Origin: Succinivibrio dextrinosolvens DSM 3072
GTDB lineage: Bacteria > Pseudomonadota > Gammaproteobacteria > Enterobacterales > Succinivibrionaceae
Assembly (NCBI RefSeq): GCF_900167015.1
Contig: NZ_FUXX01000014.1
Location: 1 to 52,935 of the forward strand
Direction of reading: 5' to 3'
DNA length: 52,935 nucleotides
This document shows positions 45,848 to 52,935 of the stretch, one piece after another (the stretch's first letter is position 1; each line of letters starts with the position of its first letter). The notes beneath the pieces are model-generated. The model saw only the letters and a program-made list of their open reading frames with translations. It was not told the DNA's origin and did not search any database. The translations under genes were made by a program, and so were the position numbers.

Positions 45848-48409
45848 ATGTCAGATAATACTCCTAAAGATAGAGACGACCTTGATCCTCAAAAGCTTAA
45901 AACTCTTAGTGACAAGGTAAACTCCATCAAAGAGAATATAAAGAAAGGTGTAGAGGAATTGCAGAAGACCGAAGCCCTTATCAATGCACAGAATACAGAT
46001 TCATTAAAATCTCTTGCCGCAAAACTTGCAAGTTTGGGCGAGAATACCGATGGCATGGAAACATCAAAAAATGAGCCTGAGGAGTTATTTGTAATTCCTA
46101 CCTTCGGCCGACCAGTAATGCCATCTCAGATCACCCCTATGCAGATTAAGTCTGACTACGAGGAGATCATTACCCAGATAGCTCAGTCTGACAGTAAAAC
46201 ATTTGCAATTTTCGCTATTGACGAAAAACTAGAGAAAAAAGGAAAAATCAGACAGGCTGACTTTCCTAGGATCGGAACCCTGGTAAAACTACTGCATGCA
46301 AAGGCTGTAACCGGAGAGGTTCATTTTGTATGTGAAGGTATTGAGCGTGTAACCATCAAGGAATGGAGAAACTTCAACGGCTCGCCTAAGGCTGTTTTGG
46401 GATACCCAGAAAATGAGATGCCAGAGCCGGGTTCAGAGGATGAGGTTAAGGTTAAGGCCTATGCTATGAACCTTGTCTCTCTACTGCAGGAGCTTCTGCC
46501 TTTAAATCCAATGTACTCTGATGAAATGCGTCAGTACCTGCTGCGCTTTGATCAGAACGATCCTTCCCTGCTTGCAGACTGTGCAGCATCAGTTACAACA
46601 ACCTCTGCAAAATCACTGCAGAAGGTTTTAGACTGCACCAATATCTTAAAGCGACTTGAGCTTTCTCAGGATCTGCTGCAGAAAGAACTGAAGGCAGCTA
46701 AACTGCACGATGAGATCAAAACCACTGTTAATGAAAAGCTTTCAAGAAAACAGAAGGAATATGTTCTAAGAGAGCAGTTAAAGCAGATCCAGAAAGAGCT
46801 GGGCACACGTTCAGACAGCTCAACAGAGGCTGACGAGTATGTAGACAGAATGAAGAAGCTATCTCCTCCTGACTACATCAGCAAGAGATTTGAGAAGGAG
46901 CTTAAGAAGCTTAACTCACTTGATCCAAATTCTCCTGAATACGCAGGATTAACCAATTATCTTGATATTCTGACAACTATCCCATGGGGAGAGGTTGCAA
47001 AGGAAGAGCTTGATATTGCCAAGGCCAAGAAGATTCTGGATGAGGATCATGAGGGACTTAAGGATGTTAAGGATCGTATCCTTGAATTCTTAGCAGTTGG
47101 AGCCCTAAAGGGAAATACCAACGGTTCAATTCTTCTGTTTGTTGGACCTCCAGGTGTAGGTAAAACCTCTATCGGCAAGTCCATTGCAAAGGCTTTAAAC
47201 AGACCTTTCTACAGACTGTCTTTAGGCGGTGTAAACGACGAATCTGTTATCAAGGGACATCGTAAGACCTATGTGGGAGCAATGCCAGGTAAATTCGTAC
47301 AGGCACTGCGTGAAGCCAAGGTAATGAATCCTGTAATCATGCTCGATGAAATCGACAAGCTTACAAGATCTTATCATGGTGATCCAGCATCTACCCTGCT
47401 TGAAACCTTAGATCCAGAGCAGAACAACGGCTTTATGGATCATTACCTGGATGAAAGACTGGATTTATCAAAGTGTCTGTTTATCTGTACAGCAAACACC
47501 ACTGATACAATTCCACCTGCTCTTTTAGACAGAATGGATCCTATAAGACTCTCAGGCTATATCAGTCAGGAGAAGCTTGCGATTGCCAAGAAGCATCTGC
47601 TGCCAAAAGGTCTTGAGAAAGCAAACATGAAAAAGAGCCAGCTTAAGATTTCAGACAGCGTGCTCAAAAAGATCATTGAAGAGTATGCCCGTGAAAGTGG
47701 AATGCGTTCTACTCAGAGAGCAATAGATAAAATCATCCGTAAGGCTGCTGTAAAGATTTTAGAGGGCGAAAAGTCCGTAACAATTACAGCATCATCACTG
47801 TTTGATTATCTTGGCACCGCCCCATTCAAGCGAGAAAAGAAGCTTGAGGGTGTAGGTGTAATCACAGGTCTTGCCTGGACCTCAGTAGGTGGAGCTACTC
47901 TGCCAATTGAATCATCCAGAGTAAGCAATGATGCCAAGGGCTTTGAGCTGACAGGATCTTTAGGTGATGTAATGAAGGAGTCTGCCCATATTGCCTACAG
48001 CTATGTACAGGCTCACATGGGAACCTTCTGCAAAGACAAGAAGGATTTCTTTAAAAAAGCATTCATCCATCTGCATGTACCAGAGGGAGCTACTCCTAAA
48101 GATGGTCCGTCAGCCGGTGTAACCATGGCAACAAGTCTGCTGTCACTTGCCATGAACAAGGCCCCAAGAAAAGGCTTTGCCATGACTGGAGAGCTGTCTC
48201 TTACCGGACAGGTTCTGGCTATCGGTGGAATTAAAGAGAAGACTATTGCCGCAAGACGCATGGGTATTACCAATATCATCTGCCCTAAAGCAAATGAGTC
48301 TGACGTCAAGGAGCTGCCTCCTGAGGTAACTGAGGGAGTCACCTACTACTATGCAGATACATTCAACGATGTTGCCAATGTAATCTTCGACAGTCGTAAA
48401 ACAAAGTAA
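45848..48409 (+). CDS. lon: ATP-dependent protease Lon
   Basis: A cytoplasmic AAA+ serine protease that degrades misfolded and regulatory proteins. Walker A GPPGVGKT begins at residue 433, followed by VIMLDEIDKL and the sensor region. The catalytic dyad is Ser755 (DGPSAG) and Lys798 (IKEK), 43 residues apart as in E. coli (S679/K722). At 853 residues it is about 70 longer than E. coli Lon. The extra length is a charged coiled-coil-like head (1-75) before a rather diverged N-terminal domain (FVIPTFGRPVMPSQITPMQI). A weak AAGG site precedes the ATG. It has its own heat-shock promoter and a strong terminator, so it is a single-gene unit. Confidence 0.96.
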   Translation: MSDNTPKDRDDLDPQKLKTLSDKVNSIKENIKKGVEELQKTEALINAQNTDSLKSLAAKLASLGENTDGMETSKNEPEELFVIPTFGRPVMPSQITPMQIKSDYEEIITQIAQSDSKTFAIFAIDEKLEKKGKIRQADFPRIGTLVKLLHAKAVTGEVHFVCEGIERVTIKEWRNFNGSPKAVLGYPENEMPEPGSEDEVKVKAYAMNLVSLLQELLPLNPMYSDEMRQYLLRFDQNDPSLLADCAASVTTTSAKSLQKVLDCTNILKRLELSQDLLQKELKAAKLHDEIKTTVNEKLSRKQKEYVLREQLKQIQKELGTRSDSSTEADEYVDRMKKLSPPDYISKRFEKELKKLNSLDPNSPEYAGLTNYLDILTTIPWGEVAKEELDIAKAKKILDEDHEGLKDVKDRILEFLAVGALKGNTNGSILLFVGPPGVGKTSIGKSIAKALNRPFYRLSLGGVNDESVIKGHRKTYVGAMPGKFVQALREAKVMNPVIMLDEIDKLTRSYHGDPASTLLETLDPEQNNGFMDHYLDERLDLSKCLFICTANTTDTIPPALLDRMDPIRLSGYISQEKLAIAKKHLLPKGLEKANMKKSQLKISDSVLKKIIEEYARESGMRSTQRAIDKIIRKAAVKILEGEKSVTITASSLFDYLGTAPFKREKKLEGVGVITGLAWTSVGGATLPIESSRVSNDAKGFELTGSLGDVMKESAHIAYSYVQAHMGTFCKDKKDFFKKAFIHLHVPEGATPKDGPSAGVTMATSLLSLAMNKAPRKGFAMTGELSLTGQVLAIGGIKEKTIAARRMGITNIICPKANESDVKELPPEVTEGVTYYYADTFNDVANVIFDSRKTK

Positions 48410-48428
48410 TATCAAAGAATAAGAAGAC

Positions 48429-48473
48429 AAATCCTCCTTACAGGTTCAAATTCTGAAAGGAGGATTTTTTTTG
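48429..48473 (+). terminator. rho-independent terminator of lon
   Basis: A long stem AATCCTCCTT / AAGGAGGATT followed by an 8-T run, 20 nt after the stop. Confidence 0.93.
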
Positions 48474-48623
48474 TTGTTACACTAAAATCAAAGAAAAATA
48501 ATTAAATAAGAAAAGACTTACAGATAGCAAAGGAAACAAAAAAAAATATTGTGACAGAATCTTCTGATTTAGAGTGGTGACAATCTGAAAGTAATCAGAC
48601 TTTAAGATAGGAGGGAAAAGCCG

Positions 48624-48645
48624 TCCCAGACGGTTACGTCTGGGA
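48624..48645 (-). terminator. terminator of the metal-ATPase operon
   Basis: A 9-bp perfect stem TCCCAGACG / CGTCTGGGA with a 4-nt loop; the minus strand continues CGGCTTTTCCC. It lies 11 nt after the stop of the last operon gene. The 247-nt lon-operon spacer holds nothing else I can identify. Confidence 0.78.
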
Positions 48646-48656
48646 TGTGCTTTGTA

Positions 48657-48893
48657 TTACTTAGCTTTCTTAGCAGCCTTCTGCTCTGCAATCAGGTCCT
48701 CTAAGTGCTCTTTCTGAGCCTGAAGCTCTTCCTCTGATAAGGCAGTCTCTTCAGTCTTTGAGAACTTTGAGGTTAAAGAATCAAAAGAACCTAGAATCTG
48801 CTCTTTGTGGTCCTGAAATAGCTTGTAGCCAACAGCACCAGCAACAGCACCTGCTAGTAAGCCGATAAAGAAATCAGTCTTGTTTGATAACAT
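48657..48893 (-). CDS. small YtxH-like membrane protein of the metal-ATPase operon
   Basis: 78 residues. One glycine-rich membrane segment (about 8-25, FFIGLLAGAVAGAVGYKL) is followed by an amphipathic, charged helix to the C-terminus (SEEELQAQKEHLEDLIAEQK). The outline resembles YtxH-type proteins and other membrane-shaping or scaffold proteins with GxxxG packing, but I cannot assign a family firmly. It is the last gene of the operon, 37 nt after the ATPase. If the operon makes a ferrosome-like organelle, this could be a membrane component (inference). Confidence 0.72.
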   Translation of the reverse strand: MLSNKTDFFIGLLAGAVAGAVGYKLFQDHKEQILGSFDSLTSKFSKTEETALSEEELQAQKEHLEDLIAEQKAAKKAK

Positions 48894-48930
48894 ATTTATC
48901 TCCTATCAATTTATTAAGACTTAGTTAAAA

Positions 48931-51090
48931 TTATAAATTATCCAGATCCTGATTGCGTTTAATTTTTTCAAAATTAAACTTCTTATCAAAAAGAATTCTG
49001 GCAGAATTGATTACCACACCTATGGTTGCGGCATTGTGAATTGTTGCAGCAATCAGAGGATTGATTTTACCCAGTGCACCTAGCATCATTGCAGCAGAAT
49101 TAATAGCGATAGTTGCTGCAAAGTTCTGACGAACCAGCCCCATAGTGGACTTAGATAATTCCATAACCTTTGCAAGCTTTAAAGGCTCATCTGAAGTTAT
49201 GGTAATATCTGCAGACTCCATAGCAATATCAGTAGATTTACCTCCTAAGGCAACACCAATATCGGCATAAGCTAAAGCTGGAGCATCGTTAATACCGTCA
49301 CCTACCATCAGAACCTTTGAGTAGCTCTGTTTGCTTGCCACAAACTCAGCTTTTTCGTGAGGCAGAACATCCGACTTATAGCCATCAAGATCAAGTTTTC
49401 CTGCAACATATTCGGCTGTAACCTTGTTGTCACCAGTCAGCATAACAATCTCATCCACACCGTTTCTGCGGATTCTGTTAAGAGTCTTCTTGATGTCCTT
49501 ACGGATTGGATCAGTAATTACCAGAGCGCCTAAAAGCTCACTGTTTCTAGCAACATAAATAATATTGCATTCCTTTGAGAAGCCGGATCTGTCAATGTCA
49601 TTTACTCCAGGAATATGCTTCTCTTTCATGAAGGTTCTGCTACCTACCAGGATCTCTCCGCCCTTATAGCCATCAAAATCAGAAACACTGGCGCTGATAC
49701 CACGACCAACTACTGTTTCAGTCTTTACTTCATGAGGAACATTCCACTCTTTATCCTGAGCGTAGTTGATTACAGCTTCAGCTAAAGGATGTGATGAGGA
49801 TTTCTCGGCAGCTGCTGCTAACAGAACCAGCTCTTTCTCCTCAATCTCATTGCATCTGATGGTATCAATAAGAATTGGGTGACCGTCGGTAATGGTTCCG
49901 GTCTTATCCAGAATAACAGTATCAATATCAGCTAAGGTTTCAATAAAGTTACCGCCCTTGACCAGAACACCAATCTGAGCAGCCTTACTTATTGAAGCAG
50001 AGATTGCTGTTGAGGTTGAAAGCTTCAGACCGCAGCTGAAATCAATGAAGAACATATTCAAAACACGCTGGAAGTCACGGGTTACACCGTAAACTACAGC
50101 AGCTGACAGGAATGAAATTGGCACTAGCGCATTTGCCATTCTGTCAGCAAAGTTCTGGATAGGTGCTCTTCGGTTCTGAGCATTCTCCACCATGTTGATA
50201 ATGCGGGCCAGATTAGTCTCATCACCAACCTTGGAAACTCTGATGGTAATTTCACCGGAACGAACTACAGTACCGGCATAAACTTCCTGTTTAACAGTCT
50301 TGAAAGCAGGAATCGACTCACCGGTCAGTGATGACTGATCAATTGAAGCTTCACCTTCAATAATCACGCCGTCAACGCAGATCTTCTCACCCACGTAAAC
50401 TACGACTTCATCATTTACCATTACATCGTCAATGCTTACCTTAGAAATATGACCCTGCTTATTCTTAAGCCATACATATTTCTCCTTCATATCAAGAAGA
50501 GTTGAAATATGCTGACGAGCCTTCTCTGCCGCACCGATAGTCAGCATCTCAGCAAAGTTGGAAAGAACAAGTAGAGAAAGACTGGACTCAGGCTTGCCAG
50601 AAAGTACAGATGCAAGCACTGCAGTTGCAGTTAAGGTATCTGCATTAGGTGCTTTCTCCTTGATAAGGCCCAATACACCTTCTTTAAAAATATCCTTTGC
50701 AATCAGCAGAACAAAAGCTGTTCTTAAAAAAGACAGATTGGTGAATGCTGTTGGAGACAGACGCTTGAACGCCTCTAAAGCACCAAAGCCGAACAGTGAA
50801 ACCAGAGCTTTGAACTTATAGTTCTTAAGTTCCTCTGATACCGCCTTAATATCATTCTTTTCCTTTTTAGCCTTGGCTTTAAGCTCTTCCCTAACAGGAA
50901 CAAGTCTTAATGCAAAAAGAGCTTTAGCTAAAGACAGCTTGTCTTTAGCATAAACGCTTAAAGTATTGTCCTTTAAAATACAGGCTGATACTACACCTGG
51001 AACCTTTCTTAGCTTATATTCAAGAACAGCAGTGCCTTTTGCACTGTATTCCTGTTCGAGCTTGGTTGTATAGTGAAATACTTGTGCCAT
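48931..51090 (-). CDS. P1B-type heavy-metal ATPase with S-C-G motif (FezB-like candidate)
   Basis: A metal-transporting P-type ATPase, 719 residues. The N-terminal 70 residues form an HMA-like fold without CxxC. Core motifs are SSLTGESIPA, the phosphorylation site DKTGT (Asp about 395), SSSHPLAEAV (the P1B His-Pro) and GDGINDAPAL. The key membrane motif, normally CPC, reads DFSCGLKLSTS (about 347-357). A lone cysteine flanked by Ser and Gly argues against copper or zinc export and fits the P1B-6-like group linked to iron and to the ferrosome ATPase FezB, from memory of the family. The ATG overlaps the upstream stop (TAATG), so it is translationally coupled. Confidence 0.85.
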   Translation of the reverse strand: MAQVFHYTTKLEQEYSAKGTAVLEYKLRKVPGVVSACILKDNTLSVYAKDKLSLAKALFALRLVPVREELKAKAKKEKNDIKAVSEELKNYKFKALVSLFGFGALEAFKRLSPTAFTNLSFLRTAFVLLIAKDIFKEGVLGLIKEKAPNADTLTATAVLASVLSGKPESSLSLLVLSNFAEMLTIGAAEKARQHISTLLDMKEKYVWLKNKQGHISKVSIDDVMVNDEVVVYVGEKICVDGVIIEGEASIDQSSLTGESIPAFKTVKQEVYAGTVVRSGEITIRVSKVGDETNLARIINMVENAQNRRAPIQNFADRMANALVPISFLSAAVVYGVTRDFQRVLNMFFIDFSCGLKLSTSTAISASISKAAQIGVLVKGGNFIETLADIDTVILDKTGTITDGHPILIDTIRCNEIEEKELVLLAAAAEKSSSHPLAEAVINYAQDKEWNVPHEVKTETVVGRGISASVSDFDGYKGGEILVGSRTFMKEKHIPGVNDIDRSGFSKECNIIYVARNSELLGALVITDPIRKDIKKTLNRIRRNGVDEIVMLTGDNKVTAEYVAGKLDLDGYKSDVLPHEKAEFVASKQSYSKVLMVGDGINDAPALAYADIGVALGGKSTDIAMESADITITSDEPLKLAKVMELSKSTMGLVRQNFAATIAINSAAMMLGALGKINPLIAATIHNAATIGVVINSARILFDKKFNFEKIKRNQDLDNL

Positions 51091-51722
51091 TATTTAGTAC
51101 CACCCTCAAGAATCTTATAACCCCACCATACTAAAGAAGGGCCGTTTGGAACCTGATTCTGTGTAAAGACCTTATATCCGCCCCATAAAAGACAGATCGC
51201 ACCGACAACTACAGCAAGATCCGCAACACCGTTAGTTGAGCGCTTTACACATGAGTTAACCTTTGTGGTGTAATTTCTCAAAGACTGACCAATAAGCGAA
51301 TTTCTGCCGATTGATGCTGCCTGCTGTCCAACGCTGTAAGCTGAGGTTGCACCAAGTGTTGAATTGGCAATCTTTGACTTGCTTTCTGCTACCTTAAGGG
51401 TCTGAGCATTCAGATGATCAATTACGGTATCTACATCCTTCTCCTCACATTTATAGGTAAGAAGAATAGTGCCGGTAACATTGTTTACAGTTATCTGATC
51501 GAACAGATCCAATCCTTTTAACTTATTCTTTAACGCATCAGAGAACGATTTATCCTTCAAAAGAACACTCTTATAGCGTCTTCTTCCCTCAATACTGTGT
51601 AAACAGGTAAACATAGCTAATTTGGTATTCTCGTTGAGTTTCTTGTTAGAGTAATTATTAAAAACCATCTGCATTAAAGGCTGAGCTACAGCAATAAGTA
51701 CAGATAAAACGGTAATATTCAT
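51090..51722 (-). CDS. membrane protein with CxxC-less HMA-like domain
   Basis: 210 residues. An N-terminal membrane segment (about 3-22) is followed by an HMA-like domain (about 35-115). Its metal-loop position reads HSIEGRRRYKS instead of CxxC, and its last strand is NNVTGTILLTYK, matching NEVTGSILIEYD in the next protein. A Ser- and Asn-rich linker and a second membrane segment (about 168-185, LAVVVGAICLLWGGYKVF) follow. The stop overlaps the ATPase start by one base. The xGRxR loop is what I recall for HMA-like proteins of ferrosome clusters. Confidence 0.8.
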   Translation of the reverse strand: MNITVLSVLIAVAQPLMQMVFNNYSNKKLNENTKLAMFTCLHSIEGRRRYKSVLLKDKSFSDALKNKLKGLDLFDQITVNNVTGTILLTYKCEEKDVDTVIDHLNAQTLKVAESKSKIANSTLGATSAYSVGQQAASIGRNSLIGQSLRNYTTKVNSCVKRSTNGVADLAVVVGAICLLWGGYKVFTQNQVPNGPSLVWWGYKILEGGTK

Positions 51723-51731
51723 TTAAGTTTC

Positions 51732-52022
51732 CTACTTTCCCGCCTTCTTTCGAAGACAATGTTCAATTTCCAGTAATTCTTTGTTCGAGGCTAATTTATC
51801 AACATCGTATTCAATCAGAATTGAACCGGTTACTTCATTTATGGAAAAGCTATCCAGTTCCTTAAACTGTGAAAAATACTCTTCAAGAGCCTTTGCATTT
51901 TCATGATTTCCCTTGATAAGAGAACTGTATCCTCTGATACGTCCAGGGATATAGCTTGCAACGGTTACAGTTGACAGAAAGTATTTTTTTTCGTTAAAAA
52001 ACTGAGATAAGAAATTAAACAT
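51732..52022 (-). CDS. small CxxC-less HMA-like protein
   Basis: 96 residues, first gene of the operon. The HMA-like fold starts after a short amphipathic helix (FNFLSQFFNEKKYF). The loop that carries CxxC in metallochaperones reads SYIPGRIRGYSS, with two arginines. The final strand is NEVTGSILIEYD. A soluble or membrane-peripheral accessory of the ATPase is likely. AAAGG lies 7 nt before the ATG. A promoter and a TGAT...ATCA dyad lie immediately upstream. The next gene starts 9 nt after its stop. Confidence 0.8.
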   Translation of the reverse strand: MFNFLSQFFNEKKYFLSTVTVASYIPGRIRGYSSLIKGNHENAKALEEYFSQFKELDSFSINEVTGSILIEYDVDKLASNKELLEIEHCLRKKAGK

Positions 52023-52046
52023 AAATTACCTTTTTTAATTTTTAAA

Positions 52047-52069
52047 TGATTTTATTACATAAATAATCA
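52047..52069 (-). promoter_or_regulatory. imperfect dyad overlapping the operon -10, possible Fur-like site
   Basis: A 23-bp element bounded by TGATT and AATCA with partial internal symmetry, covering the -10 box. It is AT-rich and Fur-like in outline but not a good match to the 19-bp Fur consensus. Confidence 0.3.
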
Positions 52070-52083
52070 GTGAGCATAGTCAA
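52054..52083 (-). promoter_or_regulatory. sigma-70-like promoter of the metal-ATPase operon
   Basis: Minus strand: -35 TTGACT (52078-52083), 18-nt spacer, -10 TGTAAT (52054-52059), about 32 nt before the first ATG. Confidence 0.6.
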
Positions 52084-52417
52084 ATCTTTATTACTAATAA
52101 ACAATACAAATTAGCAGAGTCTAACTATTATGATAAAAATCAAGGAAATATTGTTTAATTCATTCCACTTTCAGCATAAATTAGCCATAGCTAATTAGTA
52201 TATGCTAACAGAAATAGTGGAAATTTTCATGCTAAAAAAATTATTTTTTTGACGGGTTAATAACTGTTTTGAAAAATCTATAAATTGTTTATAAAGTCTA
52301 CAAAAATTTTGTAGACTTTTATTTTTTAGGCTTTATTTGATTTTCTACAGAAGGTAGAATACACAGTCTCGTTAATTATTAAAAGAAGCAGCGGAAGCTG
52401 ACAGGTAACATAAAAGA

Positions 52418-52935
52418 ATGATTGTAGGACAGGTTATAGAGCTAAAGGCAAACAATAAGTTTTTCACTTATTGCAGAAAAGCCTTTGGAGTAAAAAGATT
52501 TGCCTACAACTGGTGTGTTGAGAAGTTTAAAAAAGACTATGTTTCACATATAGCCGCCATGAAACGATATACCAGAGAACTTGCCGAGTATAAAAAATCA
52601 CCACTCCAGTCTACAACAGCACCTGTAAAACCTAAACTGCCAACATGGCAGGATTATAAAAAAGAATTCAATGCAATCCGCCTGGAAAAATACCCCTTCA
52701 CTTACGAAGTAACAAAATATGCGTCACAGCAGACCTTCGTCAATTTCGGAACGTCCGTAAAAAGTTACTTTGAAAATGTAAAAAAGAGAAAGAAGACCAA
52801 GGTAAAGAAGAATAGTAAAAAACGAAAAGCATTCTTTCCAAGATTCAAAAAGAAGAGTTACCAGCATGGCTCCTTCTATATAGGCGGTGACCAGGTAAAG
52901 CTTGTAACAGGAAAATCCTGTTCAAAGAAATTAGA
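52418..52935 (+). CDS. tnpB: TnpB-like protein of an IS200/IS605-type element (cut by window end)
   Basis: TnpB is an RNA-guided, RuvC-like nuclease carried by IS200/IS605 and IS607 elements. It is guided by an RNA from the element's right end. The visible 172 residues are the N-terminal part: the helix-turn-helix-like start (CRKAFGVKRFAYNWCVEKF, about 19-37), SQQTFVNFGTSVKSYFENV (about 117-135), a very basic stretch, and PRFKKKSYQHGSFYIGG, the start of the barrel. The RuvC and zinc parts lie beyond the window. No tnpA is seen on the visible side, so it may be a tnpB-only element. No clear ribosome-binding site, though AAAAGA lies just upstream. Confidence 0.85.
   Translation, partial: MIVGQVIELKANNKFFTYCRKAFGVKRFAYNWCVEKFKKDYVSHIAAMKRYTRELAEYKKSPLQSTTAPVKPKLPTWQDYKKEFNAIRLEKYPFTYEVTKYASQQTFVNFGTSVKSYFENVKKRKKTKVKKNSKKRKAFFPRFKKKSYQHGSFYIGGDQVKLVTGKSCSKKL

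Larger units (their letters stand above)
52023..52417. other. 395-nt spacer between metal-ATPase operon and tnpB
   Basis: Holds the operon promoter, a 34-nt imperfect inverted repeat (52173-52206, arms AGCATA...TATGCT and AATTAGC...GCTAATT) and a near-perfect 27-nt palindrome (52293-52319, AAAGTCTACAAAA arms) followed by T-rich sequence. The palindrome could be a terminator or the subterminal hairpin of the IS element. Confidence 0.55.

Overview
This is about 53 kb of AT-rich bacterial chromosome. Gene content and order point to a gammaproteobacterium. Markers are usg next to fimV, yoaA next to tsaB, hinT followed by a lipoprotein gene, ihfA, rlhA, yheS, hrpA, a CvrA/NhaP2-type antiporter and two DUF945 proteins. 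A Mn-type pyrophosphatase, a Bacillus-like xanthine phosphoribosyltransferase, an AbgT transporter, a Zn-type macrodomain and a CPx-less metal ATPase suggest an anaerobic or gut lineage. My best guess is Succinivibrionaceae (inference only). A flagellin, a chemotaxis receptor and a FimV/HubP-like protein suggest a motile cell.

Layout: 1-1.1 kb holds a flagellin end and a small hypothetical gene. 1.3-6.9 kb is a minus-strand operon (SIMPL protein, rlhA, yoaA, tsaB). 7-8 kb has a lone DhaM/EIIA-Man protein and a small acidic protein. 8.1-15.9 kb is a plus-strand run (hinT, lipoprotein, yheS, ppaC, rimO, xpt, xanP). 16-22 kb, minus strand, has a frameshifted chemotaxis receptor, a membrane metallophosphoesterase and two DUF945 proteins. 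22.2-31.9 kb, minus strand, has pepT with an AbgT transporter, enolase, a huge repeat-rich FimV and usg. 32.2-32.9 kb, plus strand, has ihfA and an HPr-like protein. 33-43.3 kb, minus strand, has a three-gene membrane module with two DnaJ-like zinc-finger proteins, then hrpA and the antiporter. 43.6-48.4 kb has an unknown gene, a Zn-macrodomain hydrolase and lon. 48.6-52.1 kb, minus strand, is a four-gene metal-ATPase operon. The window ends inside a tnpB gene.

The most interesting items are: (1) the 48.6-52.1 kb operon, with three CxxC-less HMA-like domains and a P1B-type ATPase carrying an S-C-G membrane motif, which resembles the ferrosome (fez) iron-organelle clusters; (2) the unassigned operon of two paralogous membrane proteins with six equally spaced CxxC motifs; (3) a FimV with nine 57-bp tandem repeats and tryptophan motifs resembling the FliN N-terminus; (4) a near-consensus heat-shock promoter before lon; (5) a one-base frameshift in the chemotaxis receptor. 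No tRNA, rRNA, CRISPR array or complete insertion sequence was seen.
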